From Glutamicibacter halophytocola (lineage in GTDB: Bacteria; Actinomycetota; Actinomycetes; Actinomycetales; Micrococcaceae): a stretch of DNA of 64,000 nucleotides. A model generated the notes under the pieces. The model did no database searches and was not told the origin of the DNA. It saw only the letters and a program-made list of their open reading frames with translations. Within the stretch, counting starts at the first letter, position 1; each line of letters starts with the position of its first letter. The stretch covers positions 1,798,001 to 1,862,000 of the forward strand of contig NZ_CP012750.1 in NCBI RefSeq assembly GCF_001302565.1, read 5' to 3'. The translations under genes and the position numbers were made by a program. Positions 41,650-50,927 of the stretch are shown here, piece by piece.

Positions 41650-43647
41650 GTGAGCATAAAGCAATCCAGTGGTCCGAGCAAAGCAGAACGCCTAACCAGC
41701 CTGATCTATGCGCTGGCAACCAAATCCCGGAAGTTCAATGCAGAGCGCATTGGCGAATATCTCGTTCCTGACGGTTCTGCCGATACCCGGGAAAAAGCCC
41801 TTGACCGGCTCAAAGACGACATTCGCAATGACTTCGGACTGCAGCTGGACAAGGAAACGATCGACGGCGTTCCCTATTACAGCATTGATACAACCGACTG
41901 GTTCTTGCCCCCGGTCACGTTCAGCCCATCTGAAGCAGGTGTCGTTGCCCTGGCGGCGAGCCTATGGAAAGACACCAAGCTCCAGTCACTGGGCTTGAAC
42001 GCGGCAGCCCGCGTTACCGGCCATGCCGACGCAGTGTCACCGGTTGCACCGCTGGCCGGATCGCTGGTGCCCCGATTGTCCATGGATGAGCCGAACTTCC
42101 GCGACTGCGCGCTGGCGGTTTTCAACCGCAAGACCCTGAAGTTCACCTATGTCTCTTCACAAGGCTCAACAACGGAACGCATTGTTGACGTGTGGGGGAT
42201 TGGGCAGCGCTACGGCAACTGGTATTTCACGGGCTACGACCACACCCGCAGCGACTCGCGGGTCTTCCGACTCTCGCGCGTGCAGGGCAAGCTCAGCAAC
42301 CACCGGCACAACGGGCCGGGGAGCGTCTATCATCCGCGCCCCGAGGGGTTCGAAATGAACCAGGTGCTCCTGGACTTTGATCTGAGGCACCCGGGATATA
42401 TCGCAACCATCAAGTTGCGCGGTGATGAGGCAATTCCGTTGCGCGCCCAATCCCTAAACGGACGCGGCACCAGCTCAGAGCTTCACATCGGTTACTCGGA
42501 TCCGCACTCTTTTGCGGCCGAACTTGCCGCGTACGGGCCGGCAGTCCAAGTACTCGAGCCAGCAGAATTGGCCGAGCAAGTTCGCAGGTTGCTCTCCGAG
42601 GCCAAGGCCTCGCAACTGGCACAGCAGGGCTTGGACGCGTATGCCCAGGTGAAGTTCCGGCCCAGCCGGGCTGCCGGACGCGGAACGACGACCACCCAGG
42701 TGATGCGCAATATCGACATGATCCAATATGTCGTTGCCCATGGCGCCGTGGAAATCCAAGAACTCGCCGAACGCTATTCAATGACCGTGGCCAAGGTCCG
42801 CGAAGAATTGTCCATGATCATGATGTGCGGTGTCCCCAATGGACAACACGACGAATTGATCAACGTTAATGACGGAGACCTTGATTCGGATACCGTCACC
42901 ATCTCCAATGCAGCACTATTGGCTGAACCGCAGAAGCTTGCCCCGTTGGAAGCCGTCGCTGTTCTTGGCGGCCTTAATGCCTTGGCGAGCATCCCGGAGT
43001 TCGAGCATCAAGATATCCTGAACTCTGCTTTGGCCAAGGTCAACTCCGCCGTAGCCCGCTTTGAAGGCTGGAACGGCGCACTGGGTTTTGCGCTGTCCAA
43101 GGCACGCGAAAGCGATATCCCGCGCCAGCTCGTCCAGGCCATTCGGCAGCATGAAGTGGTGCGCATCGATTACTACTCTGCCAGCTCGCGCACCCACCAG
43201 TTGCGCGAGGTTGAACCGGTGAGGATGATTGAAGACGGGTCGATCCAGTACCTTCGCGCGTGGTGCCGAAAACGGGAAAATATGCTGACGTTCCGTGTCG
43301 ATCGGATTTTAAGTGCCCAAACGCTAGATGAACAGTACGTTCCCTCGGCAAGGCACGAAGACCAGCAGGACGTCCAGATTCGATATGAGGCGAGTTCGGA
43401 TGATCTTGAGGTTGTGCTCTATGTTGATGCAGAAATCTTGCCCGTTGTAGAGGCCTTCCACCCTATTTCTTGGTCCACGGGCAAAGTCGATAATGGCTAC
43501 CTGGCCACGGTTCGCTTCTCGGATCATCAAGTGGCTGCTCCACTGGTGGCTCGGCACAGCGGTAAACTGGCTGTGGTTAGTCCTGACGCTACGCGCGAAC
43601 AAGTCGTGCTGTGGTTGGACGAGGCTATCGGATTGTATGAGGATTAG
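41650..43647 (+). CDS. pafBC: Fused PafB-PafC WYL-domain DNA-damage regulator
   Basis: A 665-residue protein made of two similar halves in tandem. Each half has an N-terminal winged helix (first: SLIYALATKSRKFNAERIGE; second: IDMIQYVVAHGAVEIQELAE) followed by a WYL domain (first: RYGNWYFTGYDHTRSDSRVF; second: SIQYLRAWCRKRENMLTFRV) and a C-terminal extension. In mycobacteria PafB and PafC are separate; Arthrobacter-type bacteria have this fusion. It activates SigA-dependent genes in the RecA-independent DNA-damage response, sensing single-stranded DNA through WYL. GTG start at 41650. The next gene begins 3 bp after the stop. Confidence 0.95.
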   Translation: MSIKQSSGPSKAERLTSLIYALATKSRKFNAERIGEYLVPDGSADTREKALDRLKDDIRNDFGLQLDKETIDGVPYYSIDTTDWFLPPVTFSPSEAGVVALAASLWKDTKLQSLGLNAAARVTGHADAVSPVAPLAGSLVPRLSMDEPNFRDCALAVFNRKTLKFTYVSSQGSTTERIVDVWGIGQRYGNWYFTGYDHTRSDSRVFRLSRVQGKLSNHRHNGPGSVYHPRPEGFEMNQVLLDFDLRHPGYIATIKLRGDEAIPLRAQSLNGRGTSSELHIGYSDPHSFAAELAAYGPAVQVLEPAELAEQVRRLLSEAKASQLAQQGLDAYAQVKFRPSRAAGRGTTTTQVMRNIDMIQYVVAHGAVEIQELAERYSMTVAKVREELSMIMMCGVPNGQHDELINVNDGDLDSDTVTISNAALLAEPQKLAPLEAVAVLGGLNALASIPEFEHQDILNSALAKVNSAVARFEGWNGALGFALSKARESDIPRQLVQAIRQHEVVRIDYYSASSRTHQLREVEPVRMIEDGSIQYLRAWCRKRENMLTFRVDRILSAQTLDEQYVPSARHEDQQDVQIRYEASSDDLEVVLYVDAEILPVVEAFHPISWSTGKVDNGYLATVRFSDHQVAAPLVARHSGKLAVVSPDATREQVVLWLDEAIGLYED

Positions 43648-43650
43648 TAG

Positions 43651-44010
43651 ATGCTTCCTTGGTGGTTTTGGGTCCTGTTGTGGACAGTGCTCGTATTGGC
43701 GACTGTTCTAGTAGCGGTTCTTGCTGGCTTCCGCTTATTCAAGCGGGGAATGGCCGTCGTTGAAAGCCTAGGCGCTGCTGCCGACCAGATCGGCGAGGGA
43801 TTGAGCCGTCCCGGCACCGTCGTGGAATACACTCCGAATCCACGCCGCTATCCCCACGGAACAGATGCAACGCACAGCGATCCCGAGAAGATCCGCAAGC
43901 TGCGTGACAAAGGTCAAGCAGAACGCATCGAGGCTCGCAGATTGCGCAGGGTCGCCCGTCGAACCGAACGAGGACAAGCACAGAACATGCGCGATCTTCG
44001 CCTGTTCTGA
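43651..44010 (+). CDS. Single-pass membrane protein of unknown function
   Basis: A 119-residue protein: one N-terminal transmembrane segment (about 3-27, PWWFWVLLWTVLVLATVLVA), then a soluble tail rich in Arg, Glu and Gln (EARRLRRVARRTERGQAQ). It lies 3 bp after pafBC and 32 bp before tatA, so it belongs to the pafBC-tatAC transcript. No known domain recognised. Confidence 0.75.
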   Translation: MLPWWFWVLLWTVLVLATVLVAVLAGFRLFKRGMAVVESLGAAADQIGEGLSRPGTVVEYTPNPRRYPHGTDATHSDPEKIRKLRDKGQAERIEARRLRRVARRTERGQAQNMRDLRLF

Positions 44011-44042
44011 CGTAGACTTTAACTTGAGAGAAGGGAAATCAC

Positions 44043-44258
44043 ATGGGTGGTTTACAGGGATGGCATCTGGTCATCATTATCGTATTGGCACTGCTGCTTT
44101 TCGGTGCGCCAAAGCTTCCGGGCCTCGCTCGCTCGATGGGCCAGTCGCTGCGCATTTTCAAATCCGAAGTTCGCCAGATGAAGGATGACGATCCAAAATC
44201 GGAGACTGTCGATGGGACAGTCAACGAACAGAATCCTAACGAAAAGAACAACTCGTAA
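44043..44258 (+). CDS. tatA: Sec-independent translocase protein TatA
   Basis: A 71-residue TatA: short periplasmic start, transmembrane helix [20 protein letters not shown] with the FG-x-P hinge, amphipathic helix ([20 protein letters not shown]) and an acidic tail. It oligomerises to pass folded proteins with twin-arginine signals across the membrane. tatC follows after 8 bp. No tatB is seen here. Confidence 0.95.
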   Translation: MGGLQGWHLVIIIVLALLLFGAPKLPGLARSMGQSLRIFKSEVRQMKDDDPKSETVDGTVNEQNPNEKNNS

Positions 44259-44266
44259 CCTTATCT

Positions 44267-45133
44267 GTGGCAACAAATAACGATAAGACACCGCGCAATA
44301 AGAAGAAGCGGGTCAAAGACGACGAAGGCCGGATGTCTCTTAAAGAGCATCTGATTGAAGCTCGAAACCGGCTCTTCAAATCGCTCATAGCGCTGACCTT
44401 GGGCACCGTGGCTGGATTCTTCATCTATGACTGGCTGCTGGAGCTCATCATCGCTCCAGTGCAGGCAGCTGGGGGATCAGTCAATTTCACGGCCGTGATG
44501 TCGCCTTTCGACATCATGATCAAGGTCGCGCTCTTTGTCGGAATTCTCATCTCGTCCCCGGTATGGCTCTATCAGTTGTGGGCATTTATCGTCCCGGGAC
44601 TGAAGAAGAATGAACGCCGACTCAGCTATAGCTTCGTTGCCATCTCGGTGCCGCTGTTTATCGGCGGCGTCGCCATGGCCTACTTTGTGTTGCCCTTCGC
44701 CCTTCATTTCTTCATCAGCCTGGCTCCGGAGAATTCCGAGAACCTGATCAACATCAACGAGTACCTGCCATTCATCATCCGCTTGCTGCTTGCCTTCGGC
44801 CTGGCCATGCTGGTTCCGGTGCTGATGGTGGGCCTGAACATGGTGGGCGTCCTGTCTGCCAAGGTGATTTTGAAGAATTGGCGAATCACCGTTTTCCTCA
44901 TTGCCCTGGTGGCTGCGATGGCTGCTCCGGGTGGCGATGCCATCACGATGTTCGCGCTTGCTGGACCGCTGTTCCTGACTTTCGCGGCCGCGACATTATT
45001 CTGCTACTTCAACGACAAGAAGCGTGCGAAGAAGCAAGCAGCCCAGGATGCCGAAAACGAGCGCCTTGCCAAGGGCGATTCGTCGACAATCGATACTCCG
45101 AGCCACATCGACGAACCTAATTCACAGTTGTAA
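44267..45133 (+). CDS. tatC: Sec-independent translocase protein TatC
   Basis: A 288-residue membrane protein with six hydrophobic segments. Conserved parts: MSLKEHLIEARNRLFKSL, SPFDIMIKVALFVGILISSP, YQLWAFIVPGLKKNERR and FGLAMLVPVLMV. It recognises the twin-arginine signal peptide. GTG start at 44267. The C-terminal tail is charged and cytosolic. It forms an operon with tatA and, downstream, helY, as in mycobacteria. Confidence 0.95.
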   Translation: MATNNDKTPRNKKKRVKDDEGRMSLKEHLIEARNRLFKSLIALTLGTVAGFFIYDWLLELIIAPVQAAGGSVNFTAVMSPFDIMIKVALFVGILISSPVWLYQLWAFIVPGLKKNERRLSYSFVAISVPLFIGGVAMAYFVLPFALHFFISLAPENSENLININEYLPFIIRLLLAFGLAMLVPVLMVGLNMVGVLSAKVILKNWRITVFLIALVAAMAAPGGDAITMFALAGPLFLTFAAATLFCYFNDKKRAKKQAAQDAENERLAKGDSSTIDTPSHIDEPNSQL

Positions 45134-45162
45134 ATAACCGTCAAGAAAGCGAACGGCCACAA

Positions 45163-47946
45163 GTGACTTCACCCGCGGAACAATACGCGAATTCCAAGGC
45201 ACGGCAGGTCGAACTCGGCACCGCGCTACCCGACTTCCGCGCAAGCATCTCCTTCGACTTGGATCCGTTCCAGGCCGAAGCCTGCAAGAAAGTCACCGAG
45301 GGCCACAGCGTGCTCGTTGCAGCGCCAACTGGCGCCGGAAAGACCGTTGTCGGTGAATTCGCGATCTTCCAGGCACTGCGAGAAAACCGCAAGGCCTTCT
45401 ACACCACTCCGATCAAGGCCCTGAGCAACCAGAAGTATTCCGAGCTGGTTAATCGCTATGGCGCCCAGAGCGTTGGCCTGCTCACGGGTGACACATCGAT
45501 CAATTCCGAAGCGCAGATCGTTGTGATGACCACCGAAGTCCTTCGCAATATGCTTTATGCGGACTCGCAGACCCTTGATGGACTCGGCTACGTCATCATG
45601 GACGAGGTCCACTACTTGGCCGACAAGTTCCGTGGTGCAGTGTGGGAAGAAGTCATCATTCACCTGCCCTCGAACGTTCAGATCATCTCCCTGTCCGCTA
45701 CGGTATCCAATGCCGAGGAATTCGGCGGCTGGCTGGACACGGTGCGCGGGCAGACGGACATCATCGTCTCCGAGCACCGTCCTGTGCCGCTCTTCCAGCA
45801 CGTCATGGTGGGACCAAATGTTGTCGACCTCTTCGCTGAGGACGTCGCATTCGACCAGGTGGCAGCGGGCGAGTCCAAGGCGAGCGTCAACCCTGAACTT
45901 CGAAAGCTGGTTCGCACCCTCAATACCGGCGGTCGTGTCCAGCGCGGACGCGGCAAGGGAAGCCGCGGCCCGCAAAGGGCCTCGGGCTTGGGTCAGCGGG
46001 TCAACCGTCCATCGGTGATCGGCAAACTGGATCGGGCCGGGCTGCTGCCGGCCATATTCTTCATCTTCTCCCGCAAGGGCTGCGACATGGCAGTGCAGCA
46101 ATGCGCCATGGCGGACCTGCGGCTGACCACCAATGAGGAAGCCGCGGAAATCGCACAGGCACTGGACGAGGTCGCTTATCGGATTCCCGGCGAAGACCTC
46201 GATGTCCTGGAATTCTGGGCTTGGCGCGATGGGCTGATCCGCGGTTTCGCCTCGCATCATGCCGGCTTGCTGCCAATCTTCAAAGAGATTGTTGAAGACC
46301 TGTTTGCCCGGAACCTCATCAAGGTGGTTTTTGCCACCGAGACCCTGGCCCTGGGCGTCAACATGCCGGCCCGTTCCGTGGTTCTGGAAAAGCTGGTCAA
46401 ATTCAACGGCGAGTCCCATGTGCAGATTTCCTCTGGCGAATACACCCAGCTGACCGGCCGCGCGGGGCGTCGTGGTATTGATGTCGAGGGCCACTCCATC
46501 GTTATTTGGAATCCGGACCTCGAACCCGAAGCCCTGGCCGGATTGGCCTCAAAGCGAACCTATCCGCTGAATTCCTCTTTCCGGCCGACCTACAACATGT
46601 CGACCAATCTGCTGGCCCAGTTCGGCCGTGAGCAAACCCGCCAGATACTGGAATCATCCTTCGCCCAGTACCAGGCAGACCGCTCGGTTGTCGGTATGGC
46701 CCGCCAGGTTCGGTCCAAGGAAGAATCACTGGCCGGCTACGCGCAATCAATGCAGTGCCATCTCGGTGATTTCACCGAGTATCTGAAGCTCCAGCGAAAT
46801 TTGTCGACTCTGGAAAAGAACGCGGCCAAGAACCGCCGCGCCGAACGCCGTTCCGCCGCAGAACGCTCCCTCCACTCGGTGATCCGTGGAGATGTCGTCG
46901 ATCTTCCGGGCGGGCGCCGCTTCGGGCGGGCTGTGGTGGTGGAGCTCGATACCGCAATGTACAACCCGCGGCATACGGTGCTGACAGAAGACGGCCAGCT
47001 GCGCCGGCTGTCGTCCGAGGACCTCAGCGGACCGGTCGAAATCATTTCGCGGATCAGGATTCCCAAGGGGTTCACTGGCCGTGCACCGAAGGAACGCCGC
47101 GACTTGGCCTCCTCGCTGCGCAACGCCGTTCATGACCAGCGCCCGCCCCGCGTGGATGCGCAAAGCTTCAATTACGATGGCGCGGATTCTTTCGAACGGG
47201 AAATCGACGCCTTGCGCCTGGAACTCAAGGATCATCCGTGCCATGCCTGTTCCGAGAAGGACCAGCATATGCGCTGGGCCGATCGGTATTGGAAGCTGAA
47301 GAAGGACACGGACAAGGCGCGCCGCGCCATTCGCGGGCGGACCAATACGATTGCCACGCAGTTCGACAAGGTCTGCAAGGTGCTTGAACAATTCGAATAC
47401 CTCACGCCCTCCGGTGAAGGCGATGATTTCACGCTCACCGACTCGGGCCGGCGATTGCGCAGGATCTACGGAGAACGCGATCTGCTGACGAGCCAGATCC
47501 TCGAGACCGGAAAGCTCAGCAAGCTCAATTCCGAGGAGCTGTGCGCGGTCGTCGCGAGCCTGGTGTACCAGGCACGCCGGGATGGCGATCGCCCGGATCC
47601 GAAGATGCCCACTGACAAGGTCGCCGACATCTGGAATACCACGATCAAGATCTGGGGCGACTTGTCGGATGCCGAAGAGGCGCTGGCCTTGGAACCGACC
47701 GCGCCACCTGAATCCGGATTGATCTGGCCTATGTACAAGTGGGCTCGGGGCTCGAGCCTGAATAGCGCACTGCGCGGAACCGATATGGCACCAGGAGATT
47801 TTGTGCGCTGGGCCAAGCAGGTCATTGATACCTTGGACCAGTTCGCCAAGAATTCCGACCTGCCTCCGATGCTGGTGCGCAACGCGTATAAGGCAGCCGA
47901 CCAGGTCAAGCGCGGGGTAGTGGCCTACTCGAACGTGCTGGCCTAG
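45163..47946 (+). CDS. helY: Ski2/Mtr4-type DEVH-box RNA helicase HelY
   Basis: A 927-residue superfamily 2 helicase. Walker A is APTGAGKT at about 54-61, motif II is DEVHYLAD, motif III LSATVSN, and motif VI QLTGRAGRRGID. An Arg/Gly-rich insert (RGRGKGSRGPQRASG) lies between the RecA domains, and the C-terminal ~350 residues form the helical DSHCT-like domain. It probably unwinds RNA in decay or quality control. GTG start at 45163. It keeps the mycobacterial position directly after tatC. Confidence 0.93.
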   Translation: MTSPAEQYANSKARQVELGTALPDFRASISFDLDPFQAEACKKVTEGHSVLVAAPTGAGKTVVGEFAIFQALRENRKAFYTTPIKALSNQKYSELVNRYGAQSVGLLTGDTSINSEAQIVVMTTEVLRNMLYADSQTLDGLGYVIMDEVHYLADKFRGAVWEEVIIHLPSNVQIISLSATVSNAEEFGGWLDTVRGQTDIIVSEHRPVPLFQHVMVGPNVVDLFAEDVAFDQVAAGESKASVNPELRKLVRTLNTGGRVQRGRGKGSRGPQRASGLGQRVNRPSVIGKLDRAGLLPAIFFIFSRKGCDMAVQQCAMADLRLTTNEEAAEIAQALDEVAYRIPGEDLDVLEFWAWRDGLIRGFASHHAGLLPIFKEIVEDLFARNLIKVVFATETLALGVNMPARSVVLEKLVKFNGESHVQISSGEYTQLTGRAGRRGIDVEGHSIVIWNPDLEPEALAGLASKRTYPLNSSFRPTYNMSTNLLAQFGREQTRQILESSFAQYQADRSVVGMARQVRSKEESLAGYAQSMQCHLGDFTEYLKLQRNLSTLEKNAAKNRRAERRSAAERSLHSVIRGDVVDLPGGRRFGRAVVVELDTAMYNPRHTVLTEDGQLRRLSSEDLSGPVEIISRIRIPKGFTGRAPKERRDLASSLRNAVHDQRPPRVDAQSFNYDGADSFEREIDALRLELKDHPCHACSEKDQHMRWADRYWKLKKDTDKARRAIRGRTNTIATQFDKVCKVLEQFEYLTPSGEGDDFTLTDSGRRLRRIYGERDLLTSQILETGKLSKLNSEELCAVVASLVYQARRDGDRPDPKMPTDKVADIWNTTIKIWGDLSDAEEALALEPTAPPESGLIWPMYKWARGSSLNSALRGTDMAPGDFVRWAKQVIDTLDQFAKNSDLPPMLVRNAYKAADQVKRGVVAYSNVLA

Positions 47947-48007
47947 CCCGCCGTGCCCAGCACATTAAATACTTACTAATCGGTGCACGAGATAAGGGAG
48001 CACGCTG

Positions 48008-49606
48008 ATGGCAAAAACACTGTACCGAAACGGGGCAGTCTATTCCGCCGCGGACCCATTTGCGACCGCCATGGTTGTAGATGGAGATACGATTTCCTGG
48101 CTAGGCGGTGAGGATGCCGCGGATCGCCACGCCGAATCGGCTGACCAGATTATTGATCTGGGCGGCGGCCTGGTGACTCCGGCCTTCGTCGAGTCGCACA
48201 CTCACCTTGCGGCCCTGGGCCGTACTTTGGCTGGGGGAGACCTGAGCTCCGCCACATCAGCCAGCGCGCTGTTGGCTCTGGTCGCGGCGCAGGGCCAGAA
48301 ATCCAGCAAGGTTGTCCTGGCCCAGGGCTGGGACAACTCCGGCTGGGCGCAGCAGGAACTCCCTGCCGAAAACGACCTCACCAGCGCCGCTGACGGCCGG
48401 GCGTACTACCTCTCCCGCCGCGATGTTCACAGCGCCCTGGTCAACCAGGAGCTCCTGGACTTCTTGGGGCTGGGGGATTTGAAGCCCGGGCTCGTCGCCG
48501 GCAACGATCATGACGAGGTGCGCTTGGCCCTGGCCAAGGCACAAAAGGCCGATCACGAATTCCAGCGCCTGGCCTTGGCGCACTACGCGTCACGGGGCTT
48601 TGCCACCGTAGTGGAAATGGCCGCGCCGCAACTTGAGGGTCGTGCTGCCTTGGACCAGCTTTTGGCTGACGATCAGCCGAACCTGCCGAAGGTCTATGCC
48701 TACTGGGGCGAACTGGTCAGCGATGCCGATGCCGCCGATGAGCTCTTTGCATCATTTCCATCAGGCAGGCTCTTGGGCCTGGGCGGAGATCTCAAAGTAG
48801 ACGGTTCACTGGGCAGCCACACGGCTTACCTGCGCGAAGACTACAGCGACCGCTCCGGCGAGCGTGGCACGCTGTACCTGGACAGGGAAGAAATTGCAGC
48901 ACATCTGGTAGCGTGCAGCACCCGCGGCATCCAGGCTTCCTTCCATGTCATCGGCGATGGAGCACTGGATGTGGTTCTTGACGGTTTTGATCTGGCCGCC
49001 GAACAAATCGGCGTTTCCAAGGTGCAGATGGGCCGACACCGCCTGGAGCATGTGGAGATGGTCGATGAGCCAACTCGCTCACGGCTTTTGCAGTATGCCA
49101 TCACCGTTTCCATGCAGCCGGTATTCGATAAGGCATGGGGCGGTTCGAACGGAATGTACGTTCAGCGCTTGGGCGAGCGCGCCGAAACGATGAACAATCT
49201 TTCGGCCATGCTTTCAGCTGGTGTACCAATGGTTCTTGGATCCGATGCCCCGGTGACGGAGGTCGACGGGTGGGAAGTAGTGCGCGCGGCGATGAACATG
49301 TCCAATGCCCAAGCGCGCATTTCGGCACGCGCCGCTTTCTTGGCCCAAACCAGGTCAACGTATCGTGCCATGGGCGAGATGAATCCGCTAGCCGGCCAGC
49401 TGGCTATCGGAGCACAGGCAACTTTCGCCGTGTGGACCGCCTCGGAACTTGCTGTGCAGACCCCGGACGTTCGCATTAGCTCGTGGAGCACGGACGCTCG
49501 CGCAGGTACGCCAATGCTGCCGGTGGTCGACGAGGAAATTCCGCAGTGCTTGCGCACCGTTCGTGCCGGAATTACGATCTTCGACAATCTGGAGCAGGTC
49601 AATTAG
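48008..49606 (+). CDS. Amidohydrolase family protein, YtcJ-like
   Basis: A 532-residue metal-dependent hydrolase of the YtcJ/amidohydrolase_3 group. The first metal site is VESHTHLAALG, the middle carries KVDGSLGSHTAYL, then SFHVIGDGALDVVLDGFD and RHRLEHVEMVDEPTRSRL, and the last site is LGSDAPVTEVDG. RBS GGGAG lies upstream of ATG 48008. Members hydrolyse amides, formamides or related bonds; substrate unknown. It follows helY by about 60 bp without a visible terminator. Confidence 0.88.
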   Translation: MAKTLYRNGAVYSAADPFATAMVVDGDTISWLGGEDAADRHAESADQIIDLGGGLVTPAFVESHTHLAALGRTLAGGDLSSATSASALLALVAAQGQKSSKVVLAQGWDNSGWAQQELPAENDLTSAADGRAYYLSRRDVHSALVNQELLDFLGLGDLKPGLVAGNDHDEVRLALAKAQKADHEFQRLALAHYASRGFATVVEMAAPQLEGRAALDQLLADDQPNLPKVYAYWGELVSDADAADELFASFPSGRLLGLGGDLKVDGSLGSHTAYLREDYSDRSGERGTLYLDREEIAAHLVACSTRGIQASFHVIGDGALDVVLDGFDLAAEQIGVSKVQMGRHRLEHVEMVDEPTRSRLLQYAITVSMQPVFDKAWGGSNGMYVQRLGERAETMNNLSAMLSAGVPMVLGSDAPVTEVDGWEVVRAAMNMSNAQARISARAAFLAQTRSTYRAMGEMNPLAGQLAIGAQATFAVWTASELAVQTPDVRISSWSTDARAGTPMLPVVDEEIPQCLRTVRAGITIFDNLEQVN

Positions 49607-49703
49607 CTTAAAGCGAAACCATTGACTTTAGCCTAAAAATTTTCATCAAGAACGCCCTGACTAGTGGTGTCTAGATAAAGGCTGAAGTCATTAGATGGTT
49701 GAC

Positions 49704-49729
49704 AGCCTAGGTGGGTTACCCACTAGGCT
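49704..49729. repeat. Inverted repeat downstream of amidohydrolase gene
   Basis: AGCCTA-G-GTGGGT-T-ACCCAC-TAGGCT: a 12-bp stem with a single-G bulge and a 1-nt centre, about 100 bp after the stop at 49606. The tight centre fits a DNA-binding site better than an RNA hairpin loop. It lies in the 412-bp gene-free spacer 49607-50018. Confidence 0.6.
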
Positions 49730-49783
49730 GAGGTAAGCGCCTCTTCGCGATGCACAAGCGTTGCGTTCGAAACGACGCAGTTT

Positions 49784-49869
49784 AAACAACGATCCTCAGT
49801 GACCTTAGATAACATTTTGCGAGCTACTTGCGGGCAAAATAGGGCCGAAGTCACTGAGGATCGTTGTTT
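49784..49869. repeat. 86-nt nested hairpin in gene-free spacer
   Basis: A perfect 20-bp inverted repeat (49784-49803 with 49850-49869) encloses a second stem (ATTTTGC at 49814-49820 with GCAAAAT at 49834-49840). It is followed by TTTT-like sequence on the plus strand and preceded by AAA-rich sequence. It could be a strong terminator, a structured small RNA or a remnant of a miniature element. The spacer from 49607 to 50018 holds no gene otherwise. Confidence 0.7.
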
Positions 49870-50018
49870 TAGGCAGTGTCTTCAATGATCTGGCGAACAA
49901 TTGATGACTATAATTTGAATTTGGACTATCTCTTCCCGCTGCCAAATTTTGCTGGATTTCCAGCTTTCGGGTTTCGGGGGAGAGCTTTTATGTTGCATAC
50001 CCAGAAAGGTGTCGCCGA

Positions 50019-50747
50019 GTGCGCGTCATTACAATCATCCCGACCTATAACGAGCTGGAGTCGCTCCCGCTAACCGTAGGGCGGTTGCGGTCCGCAGTTC
50101 CGGATTCGGATGTATTGATCGTTGACGATAACTCACCGGATGGCACAGGCGAACTTGCTGACAAGATGTCAGCCGATGATTCAAACATCCATGTGCTTCA
50201 CCGCACCGGCAAGGACGGTCTCGGCGCCGCCTACATCGCGGGCTTCGAATGGGCACTGGCTCGCGACTACGATGTCCTGGTTGAAATGGACGCCGACGGT
50301 TCGCACATGCCGGAACAGCTTCCGCGTTTGCTCGAGGCAAGCGCCGCTGGCGCCGACCTGGTCATCGGATCGCGTTGGGTCAAGGGCGGCGAGGTAGTTA
50401 ACTGGCCGCTGCTGCGCAAGATCATCTCCCGTGGCGGCAGCTTCTACTCCCGCACGATGCTTGGACTTCCGCTTCGCGACATCACTGCCGGGTACCGTGC
50501 CTTCAAGCGCGAGACACTGGAGGCCATCGACTTCGATGCTGTTGAATCGCGCGGCTATGGCTTCCAGGTAGATATGACTTTCCGCGTGGCCATGCTGCGC
50601 AAGACGATTGTTGAAGTTCCAGTGACCTTTGTGGAGCGAGAGCTTGGGGCATCCAAGATGAGCGGCAACATCGTCTTCGAAGCGATGTGGAACGTAACCC
50701 GTTGGGGTTTGGGCGCTCGTTGGAAGAAGCTGACTTCGAAGAAGTAG
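50019..50747 (+). CDS. Polyprenol monophosphomannose synthase (Dpm1/Ppm1-like GT2)
   Basis: A 242-residue GT2 glycosyltransferase: IIPTYNELESLPLTVGRLRS, the VDDNSPDGTGELAD nucleotide-binding loop, the DxD motif in VEMDADGSHMPEQLP, and ITAGYRAFKRETLEAI. It moves mannose from GDP-mannose to polyprenyl phosphate on the inner membrane face, feeding protein O-mannosylation or lipoglycans. GTG 50019 with AGAAAGGTG upstream. The apolipoprotein N-acyltransferase domain fused in mycobacterial Ppm1 is absent, as in many Micrococcales. Confidence 0.9.
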   Translation: MRVITIIPTYNELESLPLTVGRLRSAVPDSDVLIVDDNSPDGTGELADKMSADDSNIHVLHRTGKDGLGAAYIAGFEWALARDYDVLVEMDADGSHMPEQLPRLLEASAAGADLVIGSRWVKGGEVVNWPLLRKIISRGGSFYSRTMLGLPLRDITAGYRAFKRETLEAIDFDAVESRGYGFQVDMTFRVAMLRKTIVEVPVTFVERELGASKMSGNIVFEAMWNVTRWGLGARWKKLTSKK

Positions 50748-50759
50748 ATTTCATGATTT

Positions 50760-50791
50760 GGCGCGTGCCGGGAGGAAACCCGGTGCGCGCC
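50760..50791 (+). terminator. Terminator of polyprenol mannose synthase gene
   Basis: A 13-bp GC-rich stem with two wobble pairs (50760-50772 with 50779-50791), 6-nt loop, followed by a T-rich tract (ATTTCTGTTTT). Confidence 0.82.
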
Positions 50792-50830
50792 ATTTCTGTT
50801 TTCAGCTCGGTGCCGCTGCCCGCTGAAAAC

Positions 50831-50879
50831 ATTCGAGGGCTGGTTCCACAACCATCGGTTGTGGAACCAGCCCTCGAAT
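50831..50879. terminator. Long bidirectional terminator before rbpA 3' end
   Basis: A perfect 23-bp stem (50831-50853 with 50857-50879) with a 3-nt loop, between the convergent genes. It most likely ends rbpA transcripts from the minus strand. Confidence 0.88.
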
Positions 50880-50927
50880 ATTCCCTCAAGCCGGCACTGG
50901 GCTTGCCAGCGGCTTATCGGGGAAGTG

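Noticed and set aside
45226..46494. A 422-codon minus-strand frame opposite helY
   Set aside because: It is a shadow of the HelY helicase frame without its own ribosome-binding site or family signature.
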